Source of the DNA: Liolophura sinensis
Taxonomy: Eukaryota > Mollusca > Polyplacophora > Chitonida > Chitonidae
Direction of reading: 5' to 3'
NCBI RefSeq assembly: GCF_032854445.1
Contig: NW_027018466.1
Span: 1-24,094, forward strand
DNA length: 24,094 bases
The notes beneath the pieces are model-generated. The model had not been told where the DNA came from and did not search any database. It saw only the letters and a list, made by a program, of their open reading frames with translations. A program made the translations under genes and the position numbers. Of this stretch, positions 1 to 10,153 are shown one piece after another. Each line of letters opens with the position of its first letter. Within the stretch, counting starts at the first letter, position 1.

Positions 1-130
1 GGCTACATTAACTATGTACAATCGCGACTGGTCATTACTATATTCAACTTTTCATTATAAGTTATGTGCCCTTCGGTAGCCCAGACGACGTCAAATCTTT
101 GGGCCAAGCCCATTTAACTCACCCAGCAAA

Positions 131-154
131 TGTCTTACTTCTAAGTCGAAGACA
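131..154. other. Imperfect hairpin/cruciform motif in the monomer (representative copy)
   Basis: The outer arms tgtctt and aagaca pair over 6 bp. Inside them, actt and aagt pair over 4 bp, leaving a cg bulge on one side and a 2-base apex. The motif recurs in nearly every full-length monomer and is lost in the three 138-bp deletion monomers. The fold is seen by eye; no energy was calculated. Confidence 0.6.
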
Positions 155-169
155 AACTCAATGTCTTTA

Positions 170-181
170 TCTACATGTAGA
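170..181. other. 12-bp perfect palindrome tctacatgtaga (representative copy)
   Basis: The sequence equals its own reverse complement and lies 15 bp after the hairpin motif. It is intact in most copies; right-hand copies such as 41 and 44 break it with single-base insertions. It could bind a homodimeric protein, but nothing in the sequence names one. Confidence 0.7.
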
Positions 182-197
182 AAAACCACACCATTTG

Positions 198-212
198 TAT
201 ATAAAAAAAAAC
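198..212 (+). promoter_or_regulatory. TATA-like motif followed by an A-tract (representative copy)
   Basis: tatataa runs into 8-10 consecutive a. Most monomers carry it and the tract length varies from copy to copy. It could act as a core promoter for satellite transcription or as an intrinsically bent or nucleosome-poor site. No initiator, PSE or Pol III A/B box is recognisable nearby, so promoter function is only a possibility. Confidence 0.25.
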
Positions 213-399
213 ACAAGGTACTTGATACAGTCCGCTGTAAAAAGTACAATTGAACACTGACCCACATCAATAAGGTGCCAAAAGATGCGCAATTGGGCCA
301 GGCATCTCCAGCTGTTGAAAAATTGGAACTTTCCTTGGTTTCCATGGAGTAAGAGCAGTTGCTGGGCACGTGATCTTGACATCAATGATTATTCATTTG

Positions 400-411
400 T
401 GGCTACAGCCA
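400..411. other. Short inverted repeat tggctacagcca (representative copy)
   Basis: Arms tggct and agcca flank a 2-base centre. It is conserved in nearly all monomers, including the deletion forms, because it lies outside the deleted segment. Confidence 0.5.
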
Positions 412-551
412 AAAGTATTGGTCGGAGAGCAACGCGGTTTGCACCATTCGATTTCTCGTCAAAAAATACGTCGGATTAGCCTCTTACCAGCAGCATTGGA
501 ACAGTTTTTCCACTTTTGGATTTTTGCCTGGTCTTTTTGCGAATTGAAATC

Positions 552-1100
552 GGCTACATTAACTATGTACAATCGCGACTGGTCATTACTATATTCAACT
601 TTTCATTATAAGTTATGTGCCCTTCGGTAGCCCAGACGACGTCAAATCTTTGGGCCAAGCCCATTTAACTCACCCAGCAAATGTCTTACTTCTAAGTCGA
701 AGACAAACTCAATGTCTTTATCTACATGTAGAAAAACCACACCATTTGTCTATCAAAAAAACACAAGGTACTTGATAAAGTCCGCTGTAAAAAGTACAAT
801 TTAACACTGACCCACATCAATAAGGTGCCAAAAGATGCGCAATTGGGCCAGGCATCTCCAGCTGTTGAAAAATTGCAAATTTCCTTGGTTTCCATGGAGT
901 AAGAGCCGTTGCTGGGCACGTGATCTTGACATCAATGATTATTCATTTGTGGCTACAGCCAAAAGTATTGGTCGGAGAGCAACGCGGTTGGCACCATTCG
1001 ATTTCTCGTCAAAAAATACGTCGGATTAGTCTCTTACCAGCAGCATTGGAACAGTTTTTCCACTTTTGGACTTTGCCTGGTCTTTTTGCCAATTGAAATC
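552..1100. repeat. Satellite monomer 2, E5
   Basis: It has gcggttggc, gataaagtccg, aatttaacac, gattagtctc and end type E5, the same class as monomers 21, 29 and 44. The TATA-like stretch is altered to tctatcaaaaaaa. Confidence 0.95.
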
Positions 1101-1649
1101 GGCTACATTAACTATGTACAATCGCGACTGGTCATTACTATATTCAACTTTTCATTATAAGTTATGTGCCCTTCGGTAGCCCAGACGACGTCAAATCTTT
1201 GGGCCAAGCCCATTTAACTCACCCAGCAGTTGTCTTACTTCTAAGTCGAAGACAAACTCAATGTCTTTATCTACATGTAGAAAAACCACACCATTTGTAT
1301 ATAAAAAAAACACAAGGTACTTGATACAGTCCGCTGTAAAAAGTACAATTGAACACTGACCCACATCAATAAGGTGCCAAAAGATGCGCAATTGGGCCAG
1401 GCATCTCCAGCTGTTGAAAATTGCAAATTTCCTTGGTTTCCATGGAGTAAGAGCCGTTGCTGGGCACGTGATCTTGACATCAATGATTATTCATTTGTGG
1501 CTACAGCCAAAAGTATTGGTCGGAGAGCAACGCGGTTTGCACCATTCGATTTCTCGTCAAAAAACACGTCGGATTAGCCTCTTACCAGCAGCATTGGAAC
1601 AGTTTTTCCACTTTTGGATTTTTGCCTGGTATTTTTTCTAATTGAAATC
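1101..1649. repeat. Satellite monomer 3, E4
   Basis: It has cagcagttg, the one-base-shorter gttgaaaattgc, aaaacacg and end type E4. Confidence 0.95.
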
Positions 1650-2199
1650 GGCTACATTAACTATGTACAATCGCGACTGGTCATTACTATATTCAACTTT
1701 TCATTATAAGCTATGTGCCCTTCGGTAGCCCAGACGACGTCAAATCTTTGGGCCAAGCCCATTTAACTCACCCAGCAAATGTCTTACTTCTAAGTCGAAG
1801 ACAAACTCAATGTCTTTATCTACATGTAGAAAAACCACACCATTTGTATATAAAAAAAACACAAGGTACTTGATACAGTCCGCTGTAAAAAGTACAATTG
1901 AACACTGACCCACATCAATAAGGTGCCAAAAGATGCGCAATTGGGCCAGGCATCTCCAGCTGTTGAAAAATTGCAAATTTCCTTGGTTTCCATGGAGTAA
2001 GAGCCGTTGCTGGGCACGTGATCTTGACATCAATGATTATTCATTTGTGGCTACAGCCAAAAGTATTGGTCGGAGAGCAACGCGGTTTGCACCATTCGAT
2101 TTCTCGTCAAAAAATACGTCGGATTAGCCTATTACCAGCAGCATTGGAACAGTTTTTCCACTTTTGGATTTTTGCCTGGTATTTTGTCTAATTGAAATC
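1650..2199. repeat. Satellite monomer 4, E3
   Basis: It has the private variants aagctatgtg and gcctattacc, plus cagcaaatg and end type E3. It is the last monomer before HOR-A and does not match monomer 11, which marks the left limit of the duplicated block. Confidence 0.95.
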
Positions 2200-2748
2200 G
2201 GCTACATTAACTATGTACAATCGCGACTGGTCATTACTATATTCAACTTTTCATTATAAGTTATGTGCCCTTCGGTAGCCCAGACGACGTCAAATCTTTG
2301 GGCCAAGCCATTTAACTCACCCAGCAAATGTCTTACTTCTAAGTCGAAGACAAACTCAATGTCTTTATCTACATGTAGAAAAACCACACCATTTGTATAT
2401 AAAAAAAACACAAGGTACTTGATACAGTCCGCTGTAAAAAGTACAATTGAACACTGACCCACATCAATAAGGTGCCAAAAGATGCGCAATTGGGCCAGGC
2501 ATCTCCAGCTGTTGAAAAATTGCAAATTTCCTTGGTTTCCATGGAGTAAGAGCCGTTGCTGGGCACGTGATCTTGACATCAATGATTATTCATTTGTGGC
2601 TACAGCCAAAAGTATTGGTCGGAGAGCAACGCGGTTTGCACCATTCGATTTCTCGTCAAAAAACACGTCGGATTAGCCTCTTACCAGCAGCATTGGAACA
2701 GTTTTTCTACTTTTGGATTTTTGCCTGGTCTTTTTGCGAATTGAAATC
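2200..2748. repeat. Satellite monomer 5, E1 (HOR-A position 1)
   Basis: It has aaaacacg, tttttctac and E1. One c is missing in ccaagccattt compared with its partner, monomer 12. Confidence 0.95.
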
Positions 2749-3299
2749 GGCTACATTAACTATGTACAATCGCGACTGGTCATTACTATATTCAACTTTT
2801 CATTATAAGTTATGTGCCCTTCGGTAGACCAGACGACGTCAAATCTTTGGGCCAAGCCCATTTAACTCACCCAGCAGTTGTCTTACTTCTAAGTCGAAGA
2901 CAACTCAATGTCTTTATCTACATGTAGAAAAACCACACCATTTGTATATAAAAAAAAAACACAAGGTACTTGATACAGTCCGCTGTAAAAAGTACAATTG
3001 AACACTGACCCACATCAATAAGGTGCCAAAAGATGCGCAATTGGGCCAGGCATCCCCAGCTGTTGAAAAATTGCAAATTTCCTTGGTTTCCATGGAGTAA
3101 GAGCCGTTGCTGGGCACGTGATCTTGACATCAATGATTATTCATTTGTGGCTACAGCCAAAAGTATTGGTCGGAGAGCAACGCGGTTTGCACCATTCGAT
3201 TTCTCGTTAAAAAATACGTCGGATTAGCCTCTTACCAGCAGCATTGGAACAGTTTTTCTACTTTTGGATTTTTGCCTGGTCTTTTTGCTAACTGAATTC
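2749..3299. repeat. Satellite monomer 6, E2 (HOR-A position 2)
   Basis: It has gtagaccag, cagcagttg, a ten-A tract, catcccc, ctcgttaaaa and the rare E2 end, which creates gaattc at 3294-3299. Its gacaactc lacks one a relative to monomer 13. Confidence 0.95.
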
Positions 3300-3849
3300 G
3301 GCTACATTAACTATGTACAATCGCGACTGGTCATTACTATATTCAACTTTTCATTATAAGTTATGTGCCCTTCGGTAGCCCAGACGACGTCAAATCTTTG
3401 GGCCAAGCCCATTTAACTCACCCAGCAAATGTCTTACTTCTAAGTCGAAGACAAACTCAATGTCTTTATCTACATGTAGAAAAACCACACCATTTGTATA
3501 TAAAAAAAACACAAGGTACTTGATACAGTCCGCTGTAAAAAGTACAATTGAACACTGACCCACATCAATAAGGTGCCAAAAGATGCGCATTTGGGCCAGG
3601 CATCTCCAGCTGTTGAAAAATTGCAAATTTCCTTGGTTTCCATGGAGTAAGAGCCGTTGCTGGGCACGTGATCTTGACATCAATGATTATTCATTTGTGG
3701 CTACAGCCAAAAGTATTGGTCGGAGAGCAACGCGGTTTGCACCATTCGATTTCTCGTCAAAAAATACGTCGGATTAGCCTCTTACCAGCAGCATTGGAAC
3801 AGTTTTTCCACTTTTGGATTTTTGCCTGGTATTTTGTCTAATTGAAATC
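3300..3849. repeat. Satellite monomer 7, E3 (HOR-A position 3)
   Basis: It is marked by gcgcatttggg in place of gcgcaattggg and by end type E3. Its partner is monomer 14. Confidence 0.95.
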
Positions 3850-4399
3850 GGCTACATTAACTATGTACAATCGCGACTGGTCATTACTATATTCAACTTT
3901 TCATTATAAGTTATGTGCCCTTCGGTAGCCCAGACGACGTCAAATCTTTGGGCCAAGCCCATTTAACTCACCCAGCAAATGTCTTACTTCTAAGTCGAAG
4001 ACAAACTCAATGTCTTTATCTACATGTAGAAAAACCACACCATTTGTATATAAAAAAAACACAAGGTACTTGATACAGTCCGCTGTAAAAAGTACAATTG
4101 AACACTGACCCACATCAACAAGGTGCTAAAAGATGCGCAATTGGGCCAGGCATCTCCAGCTGTTGAAAAATTGCAAATTTCCTTGGTTTCCATGGAGTAA
4201 GAGCCGTTGCTGGGCACGTGATCTTGACATCAATGATTATTCATTTGTGGCTACAGCCAAAAGTATTGGTCGGAGAGCAACGCGGTTTGCACCATTCGAT
4301 TTCTCGTCAAAAAACACGTCGGATTAGCCTCTTACCAGCAGCATTGGAACAGTTTTTCTACTTTTGGATTTTTGCCTGGTCTTTTTGCGAATTGAAATC
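3850..4399. repeat. Satellite monomer 8, E1 (HOR-A position 4)
   Basis: It is marked by aacaaggtgct (usual aataaggtgcc), aaaacacg and tttttctac. Its partner is monomer 15. Confidence 0.95.
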
Positions 4400-4949
4400 G
4401 GCTACATTAACTATGTACAATCGCGACTGGTCATTACTATATTCAACTTTTCATTATAAGTTATGTGCCCTTCGGTAGCCCAGACGACGTCAAATCTTTG
4501 GGCCAAGCCCATTTAACTCACCCAGCAAATGTCTTACTTCTAAGTCGAAGACAAACTCAATGTCTTTATCTACATGTAGAAAAACCACACCATTTGTATA
4601 TAAAAAAAACACAAGGTACTTGATACAGTCCGCTGTAAAAAGTACAATTGAACACTGACCCACATCAATAAGGTGCCAAAAGATGCGCAATTGGGCCAGG
4701 CATCTCCAGCTGTTGAAAAATTGCAAATTTCCTTGGTTTCCATGGAGTAAGAGCCGTTGCTGGGCACGTGATCTTGACATCAATGATTATTCATTTGTGG
4801 CTACAGCCAAAAGTATTGGTCGGAGAGCAACGCGGTTTGCACCATTCGATTTCTCGTCAAAAAATACGTCGGATTAGCCTCTTACCAGCAGCATTGGAAC
4901 AGTTTTTCCACCTTTAGATTTTTGCCTGGTCTTTTTGCGAATTGAAATC
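4400..4949. repeat. Satellite monomer 9, E1 (HOR-A position 5)
   Basis: It is marked by ccacctttagattttt near the end. Its partner is monomer 16. Confidence 0.95.
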
Positions 4950-5500
4950 GGCTACATTAACTATGTACAATCGCGACTGGTCATTACTATATTCAACTTT
5001 TCATTATAAGTTATGTGCCCTTCGGTAGCCCAGACGACGTCAAATCTTTGGGCCAAGCCCATTTAACTCACCCAGCAAATGTCTTACTTCTAAGTCGAAG
5101 ACAAACTCAATGTCTTTATCTACATGTAGAAAAACCACACCATTTGTATATAAAAAAAAACACAAGGTACTTGATACAGTCCGCTGTAAAAAGTACAATT
5201 GAACACTGACCCACATCAATAAGGTGCCAAAAGATGCGCAATTGGGCCAGGCATCTCCAGCTGTTGAAAAATTGCAAATTTCCTTGGTTTCCATGGAGTA
5301 AGAGCCGTTGCTGGGCACGTGATCTTGACATCAATGATTATTCATTTGTGGCTACAGCCAAAAGTATTGGTCGGAGAGCAACGCGGTTTGCACCATTCGA
5401 TTTCTCGTCAAAAAATACGTCGGATTAGCCTCTTACCAGCAGCATTGGAACAGTTTTTCTACTTTTGGATTTTTGCCTGGTCTTTTTGCGAATTGAAATC
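4950..5500. repeat. Satellite monomer 10, E1 (HOR-A position 6)
   Basis: It has a nine-A tract after tatat, tttttctac and E1. Its partner is monomer 17. Confidence 0.95.
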
Positions 5501-6050
5501 GGCTACATTAACTATGTACAATCGCGACTGGTCATTACTATATTCAACTTTTCATTATAAGTTATGTGCCCTTCGGTAGCCCAGACGACGTCAAATCTTT
5601 GGGCAAAGCCCATTTAACCCACCCAGCAGTTGTCTTACTTCTAAGTCGAAGACAAACTCAATGTCTTTATCTACATGTAGAAAAACCACACCATTTGTAT
5701 ATAAAAAAAACACAAGGTACTTGATACAGTCCGCTGTAAAAAGTACAATTGAACACTGACCCACATCAATAAGGTGCCAAAAGATGCGCAATTGGGCCAG
5801 GCATCTCCAGCTGTTGAAAAATTGCAAATTTCCTTGGTTTCCATGGAGTAAGAGCCGTTGCTGGGCACGTGATCTTGACATCAATGATTATTCATTTGTG
5901 GCTACAGCCAAAAGTATTGGTCGGAGAGCAACGTGGTTTGGACCATTCGATTTCTCGTCAAAAAATACGTCGGATTAGTCTCTTACCAGCAGCATTGGAA
6001 CAGTTTTTCCACTTTTGGATTTTTGCCTGGTATTTTTTCTAATTGAAATC
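5501..6050. repeat. Satellite monomer 11, E4 (HOR-A position 7)
   Basis: It has gggcaaag, ttaacccacc, cagcagttg, the rare gtggtttggacc, gattagtctc and E4. Its partner is monomer 18. Confidence 0.95.
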
Positions 6051-6600
6051 GGCTACATTAACTATGTACAATCGCGACTGGTCATTACTATATTCAACTT
6101 TTCATTATAAGTTATGTGCCCTTCGGTAGCCCAGACGACGTCAAATCTTTGGGCCAAGCCCATTTAACTCACCCAGCAAATGTCTTACTTCTAAGTCGAA
6201 GACAAACTCAATGTCTTTATCTACATGTAGAAAAACCACACCATTTGTATATAAAAAAAACACAAGGTACTTGATACAGTCCGCTGTAAAAAGTACAATT
6301 GAACACTGACCCACATCAATAAGGTGCCAAAAGATGCGCAATTGGGCCAGGCATCTCCAGCTGTTGAAAAATTGCAAATTTCCTTGGTTTCCATGGAGTA
6401 AGAGCCGTTGCTGGGCACGTGATCTTGACATCAATGATTATTCATTTGTGGCTACAGCCAAAAGTATTGGTCGGAGAGCAACGCGGTTTGCACCATTCGA
6501 TTTCTCGTCAAAAAACACGTCGGATTAGCCTCTTACCAGCAGCATTGGAACAGTTTTTCTACTTTTGGATTTTTGCCTGGTCTTTTTGCGAATTGAAATC
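6051..6600. repeat. Satellite monomer 12, E1 (HOR-A position 1)
   Basis: It matches monomer 5 except that the gccca run is complete. Confidence 0.95.
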
Positions 6601-7152
6601 GGCTACATTAACTATGTACAATCGCGACTGGTCATTACTATATTCAACTTTTCATTATAAGTTATGTGCCCTTCGGTAGACCAGACGACGTCAAATCTTT
6701 GGGCCAAGCCCATTTAACTCACCCAGCAGTTGTCTTACTTCTAAGTCGAAGACAAACTCAATGTCTTTATCTACATGTAGAAAAACCACACCATTTGTAT
6801 ATAAAAAAAAAACACAAGGTACTTGATACAGTCCGCTGTAAAAAGTACAATTGAACACTGACCCACATCAATAAGGTGCCAAAAGATGCGCAATTGGGCC
6901 AGGCATCTCCAGCTGTTGAAAAATTGCAAATTTCCTTGGTTTCCATGGAGTAAGAGCCGTTGCTGGGCACGTGATCTTGACATCAATGATTATTCATTTG
7001 TGGCTACAGCCAAAAGTATTGGTCGGAGAGCAACGCGGTTTGCACCATTCGATTTCTCGTTAAAAAATACGTCGGATTAGCCTCTTACCAGCAGCATTGG
7101 AACAGTTTTTCTACTTTTGGATTTTTGCCTGGTCTTTTTGCTAACTGAATTC
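6601..7152. repeat. Satellite monomer 13, E2 (HOR-A position 2)
   Basis: It matches monomer 6 except for catctcc and the full gacaaactc. The E2 end puts gaattc at 7147-7152. Confidence 0.95.
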
Positions 7153-7703
7153 GGCTACATTAACTATGTACAATCGCGACTGGTCATTACTATATTCAAC
7201 TTTTCATTATAAGTTATGTGCCCTTCGGTAGCCCAGACGACGTCAAATCTTTGGGCCAAGCCCATTTAACTCACCCAGCAAATGTCTTACTTCTAAGTCG
7301 AAGACAAACTCAATGTCTTTATCTACATGTAGAAAAACCACACCATTTGTATATAAAAAAAACACAAGGTACTTGATACAGTCCGCTGTAAAAAGTACAA
7401 TTGAACACTGACCCACATCAATAAGGTGCCAAAAGATGCGCATTTGGGCCAGGCATCTCCAGCTGTTGAAAAATTGCAAATTTCCTTGGTTTCCATGGAG
7501 TAAGAGCCGTTGCTGGGCACGTGATCTTGACATCAATGATTATTCATTTGTGGCTACAGCCAAAAGTATTGGTCGGAGAGCAACGCGGTTTGCACCATTC
7601 GATTTCTCGTCAAAAAATACGTCGGATTAGCCTCTTACCAGCAGCATTGGAACAGTTTTTTCCACTTTTGGATTTTTGCCTGGTATTTTGTCTAATTGAA
7701 ATC
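7153..7703. repeat. Satellite monomer 14, E3 (HOR-A position 3)
   Basis: It has gcgcatttggg like monomer 7, with one extra t before ccactttt. Confidence 0.95.
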
Positions 7704-8253
7704 GGCTACATTAACTATGTACAATCGCGACTGGTCATTACTATATTCAACTTTTCATTATAAGTTATGTGCCCTTCGGTAGCCCAGACGACGTCAAATC
7801 TTTGGGCCAAGCCCATTTAACTCACCCAGCAAATGTCTTACTTCTAAGTCGAAGACAAACTCAATGTCTTTATCTACATGTAGAAAAACCACACCATTTG
7901 TATATAAAAAAAACACAAGGTACTTGATACAGTCCGCTGTAAAAAGTACAATTGAACACTGACCCACATCAACAAGGTGCTAAAAGATGCGCAATTGGGC
8001 CAGGCATCTCCAGCTGTTGAAAAATTGCAAATTTCCTTGGTTTCCATGGAGTAAGAGCCGTTGCTGGGCACGTGATCTTGACATCAATGATTATTCATTT
8101 GTGGCTACAGCCAAAAGTATTGGTCGGAGAGCAACGCGGTTTGCACCATTCGATTTCTCGTCAAAAAACACGTCGGATTAGCCTCTTACCAGCAGCATTG
8201 GAACAGTTTTTCTACTTTTGGATTTTTGCCTGGTCTTTTTGCGAATTGAAATC
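7704..8253. repeat. Satellite monomer 15, E1 (HOR-A position 4)
   Basis: It has aacaaggtgct. I see no difference from monomer 8. Confidence 0.95.
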
Positions 8254-8803
8254 GGCTACATTAACTATGTACAATCGCGACTGGTCATTACTATATTCAA
8301 CTTTTCATTATAAGTTATGTGCCCTTCGGTAGCCCAGACGACGTCAAATCTTTGGGCCAAGCCCATTTAACTCACCCAGCAAATGTCTTACTTCTAAGTC
8401 GAAGACAAACTCAATGTCTTTATCTACATGTAGAAAAACCACACCATTTGTATATAAAAAAAACACAAGGTACTTGATACAGTCCGCTGTAAAAAGTACA
8501 ATTGAACACTGACCCACATCAATAAGGTGCCAAAAGATGCGCAATTGGGCCAGGCATCTCCAGCTGTTGAAAAATTGCAAATTTCCTTGGTTTCCATGGA
8601 GTAAGAGCCGTTGCTGGGCACGTGATCTTGACATCAATGATTATTCATTTGTGGCTACAGCCAAAAGTATTGGTCGGAGAGCAACGCGGTTTGCACCATT
8701 CGATTTCTCGTCAAAAAATACGTCGGATTAGCCTCTTACCAGCAGCATTGGAACAGTTTTTCCACCTTTAGATTTTTGCCTGGTCTTTTTGCGAATTGAA
8801 ATC
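8254..8803. repeat. Satellite monomer 16, E1 (HOR-A position 5)
   Basis: It has ccacctttagattttt. I see no difference from monomer 9. Confidence 0.95.
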
Positions 8804-9354
8804 GGCTACATTAACTATGTACAATCGCGACTGGTCATTACTATATTCAACTTTTCATTATAAGTTATGTGCCCTTCGGTAGCCCAGACGACGTCAAATC
8901 TTTGGGCCAAGCCCATTTAACTCACCCAGCAAATGTCTTACTTCTAAGTCGAAGACAAACTCAATGTCTTTATCTACATGTAGAAAAACCACACCATTTG
9001 TATATAAAAAAAAACACAAGGTACTTGATACAGTCCGCTGTAAAAAGTACAATTGAACACTGACCCACATCAATAAGGTGCCAAAAGATGCGCAATTGGG
9101 CCAGGCATCTCCAGCTGTTGAAAAATTGCAAATTTCCTTGGTTTCCATGGAGTAAGAGCCGTTGCTGGGCACGTGATCTTGACATCAATGATTATTCATT
9201 TGTGGCTACAGCCAAAAGTATTGGTCGGAGAGCAACGCGGTTTGCACCATTCGATTTCTCGTCAAAAAATACGTCGGATTAGCCTCTTACCAGCAGCATT
9301 GGAACAGTTTTTCTACTTTTGGATTTTTGCCTGGTCTTTTTGCGAATTGAAATC
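8804..9354. repeat. Satellite monomer 17, E1 (HOR-A position 6)
   Basis: It has a nine-A tract. I see no difference from monomer 10. Confidence 0.95.
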
Positions 9355-9904
9355 GGCTACATTAACTATGTACAATCGCGACTGGTCATTACTATATTCA
9401 ACTTTTCATTATAAGTTATGTGCCCTTCGGTAGCCCAGACGACGTCAAATCTTTGGGCAAAGCCCATTTAACCCACCCAGCAGTTGTCTTACTTCTAAGT
9501 CGAAGACAAACTCAATGTCTTTATCTACATGTAGAAAAACCACACCATTTGTATATAAAAAAAACACAAGGTACTTGATACAGTCCGCTGTAAAAAGTAC
9601 AATTGAACACTGACCCACATCAATAAGGTGCCAAAAGATGCGCAATTGGGCCAGGCATCTCCAGCTGTTGAAAAATTGCAAATTTCCTTGGTTTCCATGG
9701 AGTAAGAGCCGTTGCTGGGCACGTGATCTTGACATCAATGATTATTCATTTGTGGCTACAGCCAAAAGTATTGGTCGGAGAGCAACGTGGTTTGGACCAT
9801 TCGATTTCTCGTCAAAAAATACGTCGGATTAGTCTCTTACCAGCAGCATTGGAACAGTTTTTCCACTTTTGGATTTTTGCCTGGTATTTTTTCTAATTGA
9901 AATC
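9355..9904. repeat. Satellite monomer 18, E4 (HOR-A position 7)
   Basis: It has gggcaaag, gtggtttggacc, gattagtctc and E4. I see no difference from monomer 11. It is the last monomer of HOR-A. Confidence 0.95.
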
Positions 9905-10145
9905 GGCTACATTAACTATGTACAATCGCGACTGGTCATTACTATATTCAACTTTTCATTATAAGTTATGTGCCCTTCGGTAGCCCAGACGACGTCAAAT
10001 CTTTGGGCCAAGCCCATTTAACTCACCCAGCAAATGTCTTACTTCTAAGTCGAAGACAAACTCAATGTCTTTATCTACATGTAGAAAAACCACACCATTT
10101 GTATATAAAAAAAACACAAGGTACTTGATAAAGTCTGCTGTAAAA
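9905..10145. repeat. Satellite monomer 19, right-truncated (241 bp)
   Basis: It runs normally from ggctacatt to gctgtaaaa and then stops; the last ~310 bp of the monomer are missing. It carries gataaagtctgctg, the same variant found in monomer 21 but not in HOR-A. It therefore looks like a broken copy of a monomer-21-type unit. Confidence 0.93.
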
Positions 10146-10153
10146 TCGCGTAA
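10146..10153. other. 8-bp filler at the monomer 19/20 junction
   Basis: The bases tcgcgtaa belong to neither the end of monomer 19 nor the start of monomer 20. The string aatcgcg at 10144-10150 is repeated at 10164-10170, its normal place inside monomer 20. This suggests the filler was copied from the incoming monomer during repair. Confidence 0.8.

Larger units (their letters stand above)
1..551. repeat. Satellite monomer 1 (reference numbering), E1
   Basis: Complete monomer of 551 bp, used for offset numbering. It carries cagcaaatg, a nine-A tract, gagcagttgc and end type E1. It alone has aattggaactttcc where other copies read aattgcaaatttcc. Confidence 0.95.
2200..6050. repeat. HOR-A, first instance (7-monomer higher-order repeat, monomers 5-11)
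   Basis: Seven consecutive monomers, each with its own diagnostic variants: 5 (aaacacg, E1), 6 (gtagaccag, E2), 7 (gcgcatttggg, E3), 8 (aacaaggtgct, E1), 9 (cacctttag, E1), 10 (nine-A tract, E1) and 11 (gggcaaag, gtggtttgg, E4). The same seven variants follow in the same order in the next 3.85 kb. The order of variants defines the unit; the exact phase of its boundary is arbitrary. Confidence 0.93.
6051..9904. repeat. HOR-A, second instance (monomers 12-18)
   Basis: Near-identical tandem copy of 2200-6050. It is 3,854 bp against 3,851 bp. The differences I can find are one c in the gccca run of monomer 12, one a in gacaaactc of monomer 13, catctcc in place of catcccc in monomer 13, and one extra t before ccactttt in monomer 14. 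The three indels account exactly for the 3-bp length difference. Such similarity, set against several per cent divergence between neighbouring monomers, points to recent duplication of the whole 7-monomer block. Confidence 0.93.

Noticed and set aside
66-110. U6-like start (gtgcccttcggtagc resembles the U6 5' stem-loop)
   Set aside because: The conserved U6 core (ACAGAGA box, AGC triad and internal stem-loop) does not follow. The similarity is limited to a short cttcgg stretch.
430-470. Possible Pol III B box near ggtttgcaccattcgatt
   Set aside because: It does not match the ggttcgantcc pattern and no A box lies upstream at tRNA-like spacing. No cloverleaf can be drawn.
1-551. CENP-B box in the monomer
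   Set aside because: The ttcg occurrences (offsets ~72, ~448) do not have the required downstream a and cggg spacing.
9905-10153. Insertion of a mobile element at the monomer 19/20 break
   Set aside because: No foreign sequence, terminal inverted repeat or target-site duplication is present, only 8 bp of filler between two satellite fragments.
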